This document shows positions 40,237 through 50,222 of a stretch of 64,000 bases of DNA, one piece after another. A model generated the notes under the pieces. That model ran no database searches. It was given only the letters and a program-made list of their open reading frames with translations, and was not told the origin of the DNA. Position 1 is the stretch's first letter; each line of letters begins with the position of its first letter. This DNA is from Caballeronia terrestris (lineage in GTDB: Bacteria; Pseudomonadota; Gammaproteobacteria; Burkholderiales; Burkholderiaceae), in contig NZ_FCOL02000012.1 in the NCBI RefSeq assembly GCF_001544515.1, positions 96,305 to 160,304 of the forward strand, read 5' to 3'. The position numbers and the translations under genes are program-made.

Positions 40237-40245
40237 GCGGAGATT
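40221..40245 (-). promoter_or_regulatory. Perfect inverted repeat around the fic start codon
   Basis: AATCTCCGC (40221-40229) and GCGGAGATT (40237-40245) are exact complements around seven bases that contain the start ATG. As RNA this puts the start codon in a hairpin loop; as DNA it is a 25-bp dyad suited to autorepression by the winged-helix end of the Fic protein. There is no ribosome site upstream. Confidence 0.45.
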
Positions 40246-40263
40246 GTGCGCTATATTCGCCGC

Positions 40264-40304
40264 AAAAAAAAGCCCATTCACCGCAAAAAATGCGGCGAAT
40301 GGGC
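40264..40304 (-). terminator. Rho-independent terminator of malate synthase
   Basis: Bases 40272-40285 pair with 40291-40304 over 14 positions with one mismatch, around AAAAA. Read on the minus strand the stem is followed by eight T (40271-40264). It lies 25 bases after the malate synthase stop. Confidence 0.88.
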
Positions 40305-40328
40305 CCTTTAATCACCGCATGGCAGCGA

Positions 40329-42500
40329 TCAGATCTTCTTCGCCATCAGCCGGAACTTGTGCAGCAGCGGTTCGGTATAGCCGCTCGGCTGCGTCCGTCC
40401 TTCGAAGACCAGCGCGCACGCCGCCATGAACGCGAGCGATGAATCGAAGCTCGCCGCCATCGGCTTGTAGTACGGATCGCCGGCATTTTGCTCGTCGACG
40501 ACCACCGCCATTTGCTCCAGCGTCTTCCGTACCATCTCCTCCGAAACGACGCCGTGATGCAGCCAGTTCGCGATGTGCTGGCTGGAAATGCGCAGCGTCG
40601 CGCGATCTTCCATCAGGCCGACGTTGTGGATATCCGGCACCTTCGAGCAACCGACGCCCTGATCGACCCAGCGCACCACGTAGCCGAGAATGCCCTGCGC
40701 ATTGTTCTCGACTTCGCTGCGGCGCTCGTCTTCGCTCCACTTCGCTTCGGCCACGACCGGAATCGTCAGCAGGCCGTCGAGCAGTTCGTCGCGCACGGCG
40801 TTGTAGTCGATGCTTTCCATGCCTGCCTGCACCGATTGCACGTCGACCTGATGATAGTGCAGCGCGTGCAGCGTCGCGGCCGTGGGCGAGGGCACCCACG
40901 CGGTGTTGGCGCCCGCCTTCGGATGCGCGATCTTCTGTTCGAGCATCGCGTGCATCAGGTCGGGCATCGCCCACATGCCCTTGCCAATCTGCGCGCGCCC
41001 GCGCAGCGACGTGTTCAGCCCGACGAGCACGTTGTTGCGCTCGTACGCCGCGATCCACGCCGACGACTTCATGTCGCCCTTACGCATCATCGGGCCGGCT
41101 TCCATCGACGAATGCATTTCGTCGCCGGTACGGTCGAGGAAACCCGTGTTGATGAACGCGACGCGCGACGATGCCGCCGCGATACACGCCTTGAGATTCA
41201 CGCTCGTGCGGCGCTCCTCGTCCATGATGCCCATCTTGATCGAGTGGCGCGGCAGGCCGAGCAGATCTTCGACGCGCGTGAACAGCTCGTCGGCGAACGC
41301 GACTTCGGCGGGGCCGTGCATTTTCGGCTTGACGATGTAGATCGAGCCGGTGCGCGAATTGAGCTTCTTCTGCAGGTCGTGCAGGGAGCCGAGCGTGGTC
41401 ATCACGGCATCGAGGATGCCTTCGGGAATCTCGCGGCCGTCGCGATCGAGCACGGCGGGATTCGTCATCAGATGGCCAACGTTGCGGATAAACAAAAGCG
41501 ACCGGCCGTGCAGTTTCAGCGTGCCGCCGTTGGGCGTCGTGTATTCGCGATCGGCGTTCATGCGGCGCGTGAACGACTTGCCGCCCTTCGACACTTCCTC
41601 CGCGAGATCGCCCTTCATCAGGCCGAGCCAGTTCTTGTAGAGCTGGACCTTGTCGTCGGCGTCGACGGCCGCGACCGAATCCTCGCAATCGATGATCGTG
41701 CTGATGGCCGCTTCGATCAGCACGTCCTTCACGTGCGCGGCATCGGTCTTGCCGATGGAGTCGTTCGCGTCGATCTGGATCTCGAAGTGCAGGTCGTTGT
41801 GCTTGAGCAGGATCGCCGACGGCGCGCTCGCGTCGCCCTGGAAGCCCGCGAGCTGCTCGGGATTCGCGAGGCCCGTGCGCCCGTCCTTCAGCGTGACAAT
41901 GAGTCGGCCCTGCTCGATGCTGTAGCGCGTCGCGTCGGCGTGCGAGGCGTCGGCGAGCGGGGCGGAGTCGTCGAGGAACGCGCGGGCGTGCGCGATCACC
42001 AGCGCGCCGCGCTTCGGATTGAACGCGGCCGACTTTTCGGCGCCATCGGTTTCGGGGATGACGTCGGTGCCGTAGAGCGCGTCGTAGAGGCTGCCCCAGC
42101 GCGCGTTCGCGGCGTTGAGCGCATAGCGCAGGTTCGACAGCGGCACGACGAGCTGCGGTCCCGCCTGTTCGGCGATTTCGCGATCGACGTTCGACGTGGT
42201 CGCATGCACGTTCGCGGGCACCGGCACGATATAGCCGATGCTCTCCAGGAATTTGCGATACGCGCGCACGTCCTTGACCGGACCCGGATTCGCGCGGTGC
42301 CAGTTGTCGAGTTCGGTCTGGAGGCGGTCGCGCTCCGCGAGCAGTGCGCGGTTCTTCGGCGCGAGATCGTGGACGAGCGCGTCGAAGCCTTTCCAGAAGG
42401 CGGCGCTGTCGATGCCCGTGCCGGGCAGCGCTTCTTCATCGACGAATTGTTTCAAATTGGCTGCGACCTGCAGTCCTTCCTGCTTGATGACTTCACTCAT
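40329..42500 (-). CDS. glcB: Malate synthase G
   Basis: 723 aa, the long monomeric G isoform. Landmarks are [16 protein letters not shown] (metal site), [46 protein letters not shown], and the catalytic Asp and Cys region near the C-terminus with [19 protein letters not shown]. It condenses glyoxylate and acetyl-CoA to malate. It stands alone, with its own terminator. Confidence 0.96.
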   Translation of the reverse strand: MSEVIKQEGLQVAANLKQFVDEEALPGTGIDSAAFWKGFDALVHDLAPKNRALLAERDRLQTELDNWHRANPGPVKDVRAYRKFLESIGYIVPVPANVHATTSNVDREIAEQAGPQLVVPLSNLRYALNAANARWGSLYDALYGTDVIPETDGAEKSAAFNPKRGALVIAHARAFLDDSAPLADASHADATRYSIEQGRLIVTLKDGRTGLANPEQLAGFQGDASAPSAILLKHNDLHFEIQIDANDSIGKTDAAHVKDVLIEAAISTIIDCEDSVAAVDADDKVQLYKNWLGLMKGDLAEEVSKGGKSFTRRMNADREYTTPNGGTLKLHGRSLLFIRNVGHLMTNPAVLDRDGREIPEGILDAVMTTLGSLHDLQKKLNSRTGSIYIVKPKMHGPAEVAFADELFTRVEDLLGLPRHSIKMGIMDEERRTSVNLKACIAAASSRVAFINTGFLDRTGDEMHSSMEAGPMMRKGDMKSSAWIAAYERNNVLVGLNTSLRGRAQIGKGMWAMPDLMHAMLEQKIAHPKAGANTAWVPSPTAATLHALHYHQVDVQSVQAGMESIDYNAVRDELLDGLLTIPVVAEAKWSEDERRSEVENNAQGILGYVVRWVDQGVGCSKVPDIHNVGLMEDRATLRISSQHIANWLHHGVVSEEMVRKTLEQMAVVVDEQNAGDPYYKPMAASFDSSLAFMAACALVFEGRTQPSGYTEPLLHKFRLMAKKI

Positions 42501-42654
42501 AGGGGCTCCCTGGGGCTTGGCTGTTGGTATGTCTCTTTTTCCGGCACATTTTGTACTTCGGGCTGTGCGCGTGACCTTATGTTATAGCTTCTTGCGCGCC
42601 GTCGATCCAGTCTGCGGGCGCGGTGCACTCGGCGGAACCGGTGTCAGAGCCGTG

Positions 42655-43146
42655 TCAGACTCGGATCGTCTCGACGAAAACGCGCGCAACGGCTTCTAGG
42701 CCCTGGCGGTCTTCGTCGTCGAAACGCGCGAGTTTGGGGCTGTCGATGTCGAGCACGCCGATCAGTTCGCCGGCCGCGGTCTGCAATGGAATGACGATTT
42801 CGGAGCGCGAGGCAGCGTCGCAGGCGATGTGGCCGGGGAACGCGTGGACGTCGGCGACGACCTGCGTCTCGAGCGTTTCGGCGGCGCGGCCGCACACGCC
42901 GCGCCCGATCGCGATGCGCACGCAGGCGGGCTTGCCCTGAAACGGCCCGACGACAAGTTCGCCTTCGGTCAGGAAATAGAAGCCGGCCCAGTTGAGGTCG
43001 GGCATCGAGTTGAAGAGAAGGGCGGAGAGGTTTGCGGCGTTCGCGATGCGGTTCGTTTCACCGGCAAAAAGTGCGCTGGCCTGCATGGCGAGTTCGTCGT
43101 AGAACTCGGCCTTCGGAAGGGTGGCGGATACGGTGCCTTCGAACAT
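42655..43146 (-). CDS. msrC: Free methionine-(R)-sulfoxide reductase (GAF domain)
   Basis: 163 aa, a single GAF domain. The three redox cysteines Cys75, Cys85 and Cys109 have the same spacing (10 and 24) as Cys84, Cys94 and Cys118 of the Escherichia coli enzyme. SMPDLNWAGFYF and VLDIDSPKLARF are family landmarks. It repairs free oxidised methionine with thioredoxin. The start is taken at 43146; the upstream extension has no protein character. Confidence 0.9.
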   Translation of the reverse strand: MFEGTVSATLPKAEFYDELAMQASALFAGETNRIANAANLSALLFNSMPDLNWAGFYFLTEGELVVGPFQGKPACVRIAIGRGVCGRAAETLETQVVADVHAFPGHIACDAASRSEIVIPLQTAAGELIGVLDIDSPKLARFDDEDRQGLEAVARVFVETIRV

Positions 43147-43266
43147 TGATCTGGGTCCATCGGGTCGGTTGCGTGCGCCGCGCCGGAGTGGGCCTTGCTG
43201 GCGACGCACGGGAACTGACCATGATACGTCGATGGCACCGCGCTTGCACGCGATCCACGATCGACT

Positions 43267-44019
43267 TCACTTCGCGTGCGACATCTCCGAGCAGCACCCG
43301 CCCGCCTTGGCCGACGCCGCGTCTTCGTAGCGGTCGTGATGGCGCATCCAGTCGAGCATGCCGTTCTGCTCGTTGCGGCCCTTCGGCGTGAGTTCGAGCA
43401 ACACGTAGGTGGTGAGCGCCATGTCGAGGCCGCGCGCGTAGGTCGAATACGTGTGGAAGATGTCGCCCTTTTCGTCCTTGAAGAACACGCTCGCGCCCGG
43501 CATTTCATCGCTTTCGTAGTTCTGCTCGGTGAAGTTGTAGTCCACTTTGCCCTTCGCCTTGTCTTCCTCGCTGAAGGAGACGTGGTAGTCGAAATTGAAG
43601 TCGCTCTGATTCGACGACACCCAGCGGAAATGCCAGCCCATACGCTTCTTGAACGCCTCGAGCTTCGCAAGCGGCGCACGCGAGACCGCCACGTACGACA
43701 CATCGTGATGCTCGAGATGCGCGATCGTCCCATCGATGTGATCCGATACGAACGAGCAGCCGCGACATCCTTCCTCCCAGTCCGGCCCGAGCATGAAGTG
43801 ATAGACGATCAACTGGCTGCGTCCGTCGAAGAGATCGGCGAGCGTGCGTTTTCCTTGCGGAGTATCGAAGGTGTAGGTCTTGTCGACTCGCACCCACGGC
43901 AGCGTCTGGCGTTGCGCGGCGAGCGCGTCGCGGGCATGCGTGAACGCCTTTTCCTCGGCGAGCAGCGCGCGGCGCGCCGTCAGCCACTCTTCGTTCGAAA
44001 CGATCCTGTGCTGTTCCAT
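43267..44019 (-). CDS. DUF899 thioredoxin-fold protein
   Basis: 250 aa. DUF899 landmarks are WVRVDKTYTF, LIVYHFMLGPDWEEGC, and the CxxC-like GCRGCSFVSDH in the thioredoxin-like position. A Cys-Cys pair lies near the C-terminus. Probably redox-related; no reaction is established. It follows the ArsR/AHSA1 pair on the same strand with 27 bases in between, a common grouping. Confidence 0.85.
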   Translation of the reverse strand: MEQHRIVSNEEWLTARRALLAEEKAFTHARDALAAQRQTLPWVRVDKTYTFDTPQGKRTLADLFDGRSQLIVYHFMLGPDWEEGCRGCSFVSDHIDGTIAHLEHHDVSYVAVSRAPLAKLEAFKKRMGWHFRWVSSNQSDFNFDYHVSFSEEDKAKGKVDYNFTEQNYESDEMPGASVFFKDEKGDIFHTYSTYARGLDMALTTYVLLELTPKGRNEQNGMLDWMRHHDRYEDAASAKAGGCCSEMSHAK

Positions 44020-44046
44020 TTGTCGCTCCTTCTTCGGTGAGATGGG

Positions 44047-44493
44047 TTAAGCGAAGTACTGCACGAACTTGTCGAGGCAGCTGTTCCAGCCTTCGTTGTG
44101 GCGGTCGCGGGCCTCTTCGTCGAAGAACTGCTCGTGGGTCAGCGTGAGTTCGGTGGCGTCTCCAATGGGGCGCAGCGCGATTGTCACCAGCGATTCGCGC
44201 TCTGGCGTGCTGCGCCACGCCCATGTGAAGACGAGCTTCTTGTCGGCGACGATCTCGCGATAGACGCCGCTCACGTCGTGTTCCTCGCCGTCGGGCGCGC
44301 GCATCACGATGCGGTAGCGGCCGCCGACGCGCACGTCGTTTTCCGCATGGATGCACTCGTTGTCGAGCGGGCGCATCCACTGCACTACTTGCGCCGGGTT
44401 GGTCCAGGCTGCGAAGACGCGCGCGGGCGACGCTTCGAGCCGGCGGACGAGGGTGAGGCTGGGCTTGGTGTGGGGCTGGGACTGTTCGGACAT
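44047..44493 (-). CDS. SRPBCC/AHSA1-domain protein
   Basis: 148 aa, one AHSA1 domain: LEASPARVFAAWTNPAQVVQW at the start, GGRYRIVMRAPDGEEHDVSG in the middle and a C-terminal helix. Members bind hydrophobic ligands. The ATG at 44493 has GAGGAGG five bases upstream. It lies within the 3' end of the ArsR gene, overlapping by 109 bases in another frame. Confidence 0.88.
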   Translation of the reverse strand: MSEQSQPHTKPSLTLVRRLEASPARVFAAWTNPAQVVQWMRPLDNECIHAENDVRVGGRYRIVMRAPDGEEHDVSGVYREIVADKKLVFTWAWRSTPERESLVTIALRPIGDATELTLTHEQFFDEEARDRHNEGWNSCLDKFVQYFA

Positions 44494-44834
44494 GCTTCCT
44501 CCTCGACGAACGCCGCGAGGCGATCGAGTTGTTCGGTCCAGAAGCGCTGGTAGTGCGTGAGCCACTGCATCGCTTCCTCCATCGGTCCGGGGGCGAGTCG
44601 GCACGCGACCGTGCGCCCCGTTTTGCTGCGCGTGATGAGCCCGGCGTCGGACAGCACGTCGAGATGCTTCATCACCGCCGGCAACGACATCGCGAACGGC
44701 TCCGCGAGCGCGCTGATCGACAGGTCGTGCTGATCGGACAGGCGCGCGAGCAGGGCGCGCCGGGTCGGATCGGCCAGAGCGGCGAACGTGCGATCGAGTG
44801 GATCGTTGGCGATGGTGGTCTGATACTTAACCAT
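44385..44834 (-). CDS. ArsR-family transcriptional regulator
   Basis: 149 aa. The winged helix covers residues about 12-95 (FAALADPTRRALLARL, then the recognition helix MSLPAVMKHLDVL). No metal-binding cysteine motif is present in the HTH. The last 40 residues are Pro/Ser/Arg-rich and translated from the beginning of the AHSA1 gene in another frame. It likely controls its own operon with AHSA1 and DUF899. It begins at an ATG beside TTAAACTAAACCG-like AT-rich promoter sequence. Confidence 0.85.
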   Translation of the reverse strand: MVKYQTTIANDPLDRTFAALADPTRRALLARLSDQHDLSISALAEPFAMSLPAVMKHLDVLSDAGLITRSKTGRTVACRLAPGPMEEAMQWLTHYQRFWTEQLDRLAAFVEEEACPNSPSPTPSPASPSSAGSKRRPRASSQPGPTRRK

Positions 44835-45209
44835 ACGGTTTAGTTTAGGCGATGATGCAGGAGTGTCAAGGGGCGATTTTTGCTCGCTCGCCGAAGTACC
44901 AAGTGGCCAGGTCGATTCGATTTTGATGGAGTCGAACTCGATCGCCATTTCTGCGCCAGGCAGGCCAGATGGTCCGCGCGCAGATCGCCGAGACGCTCGC
45001 CGTTCGCCAGGGCGCTGCGCGCTTTGCTGTAAGCCTCGTCGTCGGGACCAATCAACTGAATCGTGAATACGATATTCAACAGTCCCGCGCTTGCAGATGA
45101 GCGCAGTTGACACCTTCGAAAGTCACGGTTGCACGCTTGTCGATTTGAAAGACATCTCAATCAGCGCCGCAGCGTGCGAGCCTCTCGTCAAAGCAACGGA
45201 TTCCCCCCC
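44835..45209. other. Intergenic region before the ArsR operon
   Basis: About 375 bases. The ArsR promoter lies at the left end. A minus-strand frame (44840-45160, 106 codons) is open but has no ribosome site, family resemblance or clear codon character. Nothing else was recognised. Confidence 0.4.
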
Positions 45210-45235
45210 AAAAAAAAGCGAGCCATGAGGCTCGC
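45210..45235 (-). terminator. Rho-independent terminator of the aldehyde oxidoreductase operon
   Basis: GCGAGCC (45218-45224) pairs with GGCTCGC (45229-45235) around ATGA. On the minus strand eight T follow. It lies 29 bases after the stop of the molybdenum subunit. Confidence 0.9.
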
Positions 45236-45263
45236 CAAAATCAATCCAAAGACCTAAACCACC

Positions 45264-47486
45264 TCAAAGCAAATCCTCAATCATCACCGGTAGGTTCCTC
45301 ACATAGACCCCAGTCGCATGGTGCACCGCGCTGGTAATCGCCGCTGCGATCCCTGCGAGCCCGATCTCCGCAATCCCACGCGCGCCGAGCTCATTGAAGA
45401 TCGTATCCGGATGGTCAAGAAAAGTGACATCGAGCGCCGGCGTATCCGCATTCGACGCGATGATGTAATCCGCGAGGTTGTTATTTAGCGGCGCGCCATT
45501 ACGCGAGTCGTAATGCGTCTGCTCGAAAAGCGCCATCCCGACGCCCATCACCACCGCCCCTTCGATCTGGTTACGCCCCGCACACGGATTCAGAATGCGC
45601 CCTGCATCGATCACGGTCACGACGCGGCTCACGCGTAACTGCGCGATCTCGGGTTGCCAGGTCACTTCGGCGAAGTGCGCGCCGTACGAATAGATCGAGT
45701 ACTTCTTCTTCAGCGGATCATCAAAGCCGCCTTTCGCGCTGCCGTTACCCGATGCCGCGTGCATCTTCGCTGCCTGCAGAATCTGCGCGAACGGAACGCC
45801 GCCCAATGCCGCCTCGCCCTTGCGATGCACGCGTCCTTCGCTGAACGCAAGCTCCTCGGGCTTCGCGCCCTTGAACGCCGACTCTTCGAGCGATGCCGCC
45901 TTCTCGAGCACGATCTTGACCGCCGCGCGAGCCGCATCCGATACGGCCGGAATCAGCGATGCCGTCGCTGCCGATCCACCCGAAATCGGCCCGGCCGGCA
46001 GCGCGCTATCGCCGAGTCCGACTTCGATCGCGTCGAGCGGCAAGCCGGTCTGAGCGGAGACCAGCTGCGCGAGAATCGTGTAAGTACCGGTGCCGATGTC
46101 CTGCGTGCCGCACACGACGCGCGCCGTGCCATCGGCTCGCAAGTCGACGGTGGCATCGGCGGAAAAGCGGATCGCCGGCCATGCGCACGCGCCCACGCCC
46201 CAGCCGAGCGTCAGCCCGTCGCGCTGCATCGAACCGACCGCCGACGTGCGCTTCGACCAGCCGAACTTGTCCGCACCGGTGCGCAGACATTCGACCAGAT
46301 TGCGCGACGAAAACGGCAAGCCGGTGCTCTCGTCGACCCTCGGTTCGTTCATCAGCCGCAACTCGACCGGGTCGATATCCAGCTTCACCGCAAGTTCGTT
46401 CATCGCCGATTCGACCGCGTACAGGCCAGGCACGGCGCCCGGTCCGCGCATCGCGGTCGGCGAGCCGACGTTGCGCCTCACCGTGCCCGATGTCACGCGC
46501 AGATTCGGCGTGCTGTAGAGCATCGGCGTGGTCTCGCCGCAGCTTTCGGAGTAGTCGTCGAGAAGCGAGCAATGATTCGCGTAGTCGTGACGCAGCGACG
46601 TGAGCTTGCCGCCGGCATCAGCGGACAGGCGCAGGCGCTGCTGCGTGACCGGCCGATGCCCGACGTTCTGAAACATCATCTTGCGGTTCAGGACGAGCTT
46701 CACGGGCTGCCCCGTATGGCGCGCAGCCGCCGCGGCGAGCAGCGAATGCGGCCACATCCACAGCTTGCCGCCGAAGCCCGAGCCGAGATAGCGCGAGATC
46801 ACGCGCACCTTTTCCTTCGGCAGGCCGAGCATCTGCATCAGCGTGCCCTGATGATTCGAGATCGCCTGCGTGGTCTCGTAGAACGTGTAGCCCTCGCCGT
46901 CCCACTGCGCGACGGTCGCGTGCAGCTCGATCGGATTGTGCGTCTCGACTGGCGTCACGTAGGTTTCATCGATCTTGACGGCGGCGCTGTCGAACGCCTT
47001 GGCCGCATCGCCGCGTTCGCTTTCGACCTTCGGCTCGTCCTTCAGCGTGAGTTCGTCGCTGACGTCGTGCGGTGTGACGTCGTAGCCGACCTTCACGGCG
47101 GCGCTCGCCGCGCTCGCGGCCTCGAACGTCTCCGCGATCACGAGTGCCACGTACTGGCCGTAATAGCGGATCACGTCGTCGTCGAAGGGCGGGCGCGCTT
47201 CGTCGACGTAGCCGGTATCCATCGAGTTGCCGGAGATGCGAAAAAACTTGCCGACGTTGCCGCGATGCAGGATCGCGCGCACGCCGGGCATGCGCTCGGC
47301 GGCGGCGAATTCGAGCGACGTGATCCTGCCGCTCGCGATCGTGCTGCACACCGGCACGGCGTGCAGCATTCCAGGCAAATCGACATCCGACGTGTAGGTG
47401 GCGCCGCCGCTGACTTTCAGCGGCCCGTCGATGCGCCGTTGCGGCTGTCCGATGACGGACAGGGGAGTTTCGATCACGGTTGCCAT
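45264..47486 (-). CDS. paoC: Aldehyde/xanthine oxidoreductase, molybdenum cofactor subunit (PaoC/YagR type)
   Basis: 740 aa of the xanthine oxidase family. It opens with IGQPQRRIDGPLKVSGGATYTSDV-type sequence, has SGFGGKLWMWPH for the cofactor, RGPGAVPG, and the catalytic Glu in GIAEIGLAGIAAAI near the C-terminus. With the FeS and FAD subunits encoded upstream it oxidises aldehydes or N-heterocycles by hydroxylation. The order FeS, FAD, Mo matches Escherichia coli paoABC, whose enzyme detoxifies aromatic aldehydes. No XdhC/PaoD maturation gene is adjacent. Confidence 0.9.
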   Translation of the reverse strand: MATVIETPLSVIGQPQRRIDGPLKVSGGATYTSDVDLPGMLHAVPVCSTIASGRITSLEFAAAERMPGVRAILHRGNVGKFFRISGNSMDTGYVDEARPPFDDDVIRYYGQYVALVIAETFEAASAASAAVKVGYDVTPHDVSDELTLKDEPKVESERGDAAKAFDSAAVKIDETYVTPVETHNPIELHATVAQWDGEGYTFYETTQAISNHQGTLMQMLGLPKEKVRVISRYLGSGFGGKLWMWPHSLLAAAAARHTGQPVKLVLNRKMMFQNVGHRPVTQQRLRLSADAGGKLTSLRHDYANHCSLLDDYSESCGETTPMLYSTPNLRVTSGTVRRNVGSPTAMRGPGAVPGLYAVESAMNELAVKLDIDPVELRLMNEPRVDESTGLPFSSRNLVECLRTGADKFGWSKRTSAVGSMQRDGLTLGWGVGACAWPAIRFSADATVDLRADGTARVVCGTQDIGTGTYTILAQLVSAQTGLPLDAIEVGLGDSALPAGPISGGSAATASLIPAVSDAARAAVKIVLEKAASLEESAFKGAKPEELAFSEGRVHRKGEAALGGVPFAQILQAAKMHAASGNGSAKGGFDDPLKKKYSIYSYGAHFAEVTWQPEIAQLRVSRVVTVIDAGRILNPCAGRNQIEGAVVMGVGMALFEQTHYDSRNGAPLNNNLADYIIASNADTPALDVTFLDHPDTIFNELGARGIAEIGLAGIAAAITSAVHHATGVYVRNLPVMIEDLL

Positions 47487-47507
47487 GTGTGGTGTCCTTG
47501 GTGCGTG

Positions 47508-48512
47508 TCAGGCGGGCGCAGTGGCGGCCTTGAGCGCGTGCACGAGGCAGCGCCGGGCGAGTTCGACCTTGAAGCCGTTCTCGCTTTGCGGCTTGGCGCC
47601 GGCGAGCGCGGCTGCGGCGGCGCGGGCGAAGGCATCGGCATCGGGTGCGGCCGAGGCGAGCGCCGCTTCGGCTTCGCGCGAGCGCCACGGTTTCGTGCCG
47701 ACGCCGCCGAGCGCGATGCGCACATGGCTCAGCGTGCCGTCGGCGACCGTCGCGACCACCGCCGCCGATGCCAGCGCGAACTCGTACGACGCGCGGTCGC
47801 GCAGCTTGAGATACACCGAGCGGCTGCCTGCAGCAGGCGGCGCCAGCGTGACATGCGTGATCAGATCACCGGGTTCGAGCACGGTCTCGCGCTCGGGCGT
47901 GTTGCCGGGCAGCAGGAAGAAATCGTCGATCGCGACCGCGCGCTCGCCGTTCCTGCCCTGGACGTGGACGGTCGCTTCGAGCGCCATCAGCGCGACGTTC
48001 ATGTCCGACGGATTGCTCGCGATGCACGCGTCGCTCGTGCCGAGGATTGCCTGCGTGCGGTTGAAGCCGTCGATCGCCGAGCAGCCCGTGCCGGGCTCGC
48101 GCTTGTTGCAGGGCATTTCGGTATCGCGGAAATAGACGCAGCGCGTGCGTTGCAGCAGGTTGCCGCCGGTCGTCGCCATGTTGCGCAATTGCGCCGATGC
48201 GCCCGCGAGCAACGCTTGCGACAGCACCGCGTAACGCTCGCGGATCAACGGATGGTGCGCGAGATCGGCGTTGCGCACCGTCGCGCCGATTTTCACGCCG
48301 CCGTCGGCCGTGGCTTCGACCTGATTCAGCGGCAGGCGGCTGATGTCGATCACGCGGCCCGGGCGTTCGACGTTGAGCTTCATCAGGTCGAGCAGCGTCG
48401 TGCCGCCCGCAAGAAAGCGCACGTCGGCGCCCTGCTGCGCGGTGCGCGAAGAAGCGCCGGCCTCGATGGCATCGCGCACGCTGGACGCGCGCGAAAGCTG
48501 GAAGAGTTCCAT
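47508..48512 (-). CDS. paoB: Aldehyde oxidoreductase FAD-binding subunit with extra Fe-S motif
   Basis: 334 aa. The FAD-binding [14 protein letters not shown] and [12 protein letters not shown] segments are intact. A Cys-rich insert, [22 protein letters not shown], matches the additional [4Fe-4S] site known in PaoB, and is given here only by its Cys spacing C-x9-C-x8-C. It passes electrons from the FeS subunit to the acceptor. Its stop lies 21 bases before paoC. Confidence 0.9.
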   Translation of the reverse strand: MELFQLSRASSVRDAIEAGASSRTAQQGADVRFLAGGTTLLDLMKLNVERPGRVIDISRLPLNQVEATADGGVKIGATVRNADLAHHPLIRERYAVLSQALLAGASAQLRNMATTGGNLLQRTRCVYFRDTEMPCNKREPGTGCSAIDGFNRTQAILGTSDACIASNPSDMNVALMALEATVHVQGRNGERAVAIDDFFLLPGNTPERETVLEPGDLITHVTLAPPAAGSRSVYLKLRDRASYEFALASAAVVATVADGTLSHVRIALGGVGTKPWRSREAEAALASAAPDADAFARAAAAALAGAKPQSENGFKVELARRCLVHALKAATAPA

Positions 48513-48525
48513 GTCGTCGGTCTCC

Positions 48526-49128
48526 TCAGGCTTTGCCGCGCACGGCCTGAATCGCCATGACGATGTTCTGATACGCGCCGCAGCGGCACAGGTTGCCGCT
48601 CATCGCTTCGCGTACGTCGGCGTCTGCCGGGCCGACCGGCTCGTTCAGGAGCGCGACCGCCGACATCAGTTGCCCGGACGTACAGTACCCGCACTGGTAG
48701 CCGTCGCACTCGACGAACGACGCCTGCATCGGATGCAACGCTTCTACGCTGCCGATGCCTTCGATCGTCGTGATCTGGTCGCCTTCGTGATTGGCCGCGA
48801 GGCACAGGCACGCGTTCACGCGCCGGCCGTTGACGTGTACCGTGCACGCGCCGCACTGGCCGTGGTCGCAACCCTTTTTTGTGCCGGTCAGGTGCAGGTG
48901 CTCGCGAAGCGCGTCGAGAAGCGTCGTGCGCGGGTCGAGCGACATCGAGTAGTTCTTGCCGTTGACCGTCAGTTCGACCGATGACGTCGGCGACGCCACG
49001 GGCGCGACCGGTGGCGCAAGCACTTCGGCGGCGTGGCTTCCGTTGAGGGTGGTGGTTTCTTTCTGCTCCGGCACGGGCGGCGTGCGCGGCTTGATGGTGG
49101 TGCTCGATTGGGGGACGTGCTGTTGCAT
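48526..49128 (-). CDS. paoA: Aldehyde oxidoreductase [2Fe-2S] subunit
   Basis: 200 aa. The plant-type cluster is [16 protein letters not shown] with a fourth Cys further on, and the second cluster lies in CGYCTSGQ and CRCGAY. The first 50 residues are Pro/Thr-rich and lack the twin-arginine signal that exports Escherichia coli PaoA. This complex may therefore stay in the cytoplasm. It is the first gene of the operon. Confidence 0.9.
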   Translation of the reverse strand: MQQHVPQSSTTIKPRTPPVPEQKETTTLNGSHAAEVLAPPVAPVASPTSSVELTVNGKNYSMSLDPRTTLLDALREHLHLTGTKKGCDHGQCGACTVHVNGRRVNACLCLAANHEGDQITTIEGIGSVEALHPMQASFVECDGYQCGYCTSGQLMSAVALLNEPVGPADADVREAMSGNLCRCGAYQNIVMAIQAVRGKA

Positions 49129-49321
49129 CGTGCTTTTCTCCTGGCAAGGGACGTGGCTTGGAGAGGACGGGTCGTGGTGCGACGAGGGCGGATGATCCGG
49201 CGTACAGACGCCGGCTGATGGACCACTCAGCCAGTATAGGCACTTGCGAATGCTTTTTCAGTGGCCGCCGACACGGCTCGCGTGCGCTGTTGCATCGCAC
49301 GATTTATGCCTGATCGGCGAT

Positions 49322-50125
49322 TCAGAGGCCGCGCATGTAAGCGACGATTGAATCGTTCACGCGCTCTGGCATCTGCCGATGGGGAGAGTGTCCACAATCG
49401 GGCAATTTCGTCAGTTTCGCTTGGCGGACGTACTCGGCGATGGTGTCGATCTGCGCCATTGACGCGTATTCGTCGTCCTCGCCCTGGATGGCGAGCAGCG
49501 GACACGCGATCGACGCCAGTTCCCCCGTTATGTCCCACGCGCGAAATGCAGGATCGAGCCAGATGTCGTTCCAGCCGAAGAACGCGGAATCCACGTCGTC
49601 GTGATAGCGCGCGAGTTTTTCGCGCATGCTGGTGTTCTCGTAGGCATGCTTCGTCGCGCGGATCGCGTCGACCGATCCCTGCTCCACCGTCACATGCGGT
49701 GCGAGCACGACCGCGCCGGCCAGCGCCTCGGGAAACGCGGCGGCGTACAAAAGCGCGATCGAGCCGCCGTCGCTATGGCCGATCAGCCACATGCGACGGC
49801 GTTCGGCGGCATCGATGCCGAGCGTATCGAGCAGCGCGGGCAGCACGTCCTCAGCCTGCCGGTGCATGAAATCGACCGACCACTTCACGCCCGGCGCGCG
49901 CGGCGTCGAACGGCCGTAGCCGGGGCGCGAATAGACGAGCCCGCGCAGGCCGAGCGCATCGCAGAGCGATTGTGGCCAGTCGCGCCACATCGCGATCGAG
50001 CCGAGCCCTTCGTGCAGGAACACGGCGATGGGCGCATCGGCGCGCTCCGCGGTCAGCCACTGATACTCGACGCTCAGCGCATCGGCCAAGGTTGCGAACG
50101 ACTGATTTTCTGCTGATCGACTCAT
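49322..50125 (-). CDS. Alpha/beta hydrolase
   Basis: 267 aa from the ATG at 50125. The oxyanion segment is FLHEGLGSIAMW, the nucleophile Ser in IGHSDGGS, the acid in IQGEDDEY and the His in CGHSPHRQ. The overall pattern resembles small esterases or meta-cleavage-type hydrolases. It is divergent from the nitroreductase gene with 97 bases between starts. The natural substrate is unknown. Confidence 0.85.
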   Translation of the reverse strand: MSRSAENQSFATLADALSVEYQWLTAERADAPIAVFLHEGLGSIAMWRDWPQSLCDALGLRGLVYSRPGYGRSTPRAPGVKWSVDFMHRQAEDVLPALLDTLGIDAAERRRMWLIGHSDGGSIALLYAAAFPEALAGAVVLAPHVTVEQGSVDAIRATKHAYENTSMREKLARYHDDVDSAFFGWNDIWLDPAFRAWDITGELASIACPLLAIQGEDDEYASMAQIDTIAEYVRQAKLTKLPDCGHSPHRQMPERVNDSIVAYMRGL

Positions 50126-50222
50126 GATGAGATGAAGGAATGGCGCTTCGACGATGATAGCGCGCGTCCGCGCGGACGACGGATAGACTTGCGATTTGCG
50201 CATTGCCGACGAGGAGCCATCG

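Noticed and set aside
40488..42587. 699-codon frame opposite malate synthase
   Set aside because: Antisense shadow; malate synthase G is unmistakable on the other strand.
44840..45160. A 106-residue minus-strand protein upstream of ArsR
   Set aside because: No ribosome site and no recognisable pattern; kept only as a note.
45654..48560. 968-codon frame opposite the molybdenum and FAD subunits
   Set aside because: Arg/Asp/His/Ala-rich antisense shadow of two well-recognised enzyme subunits.
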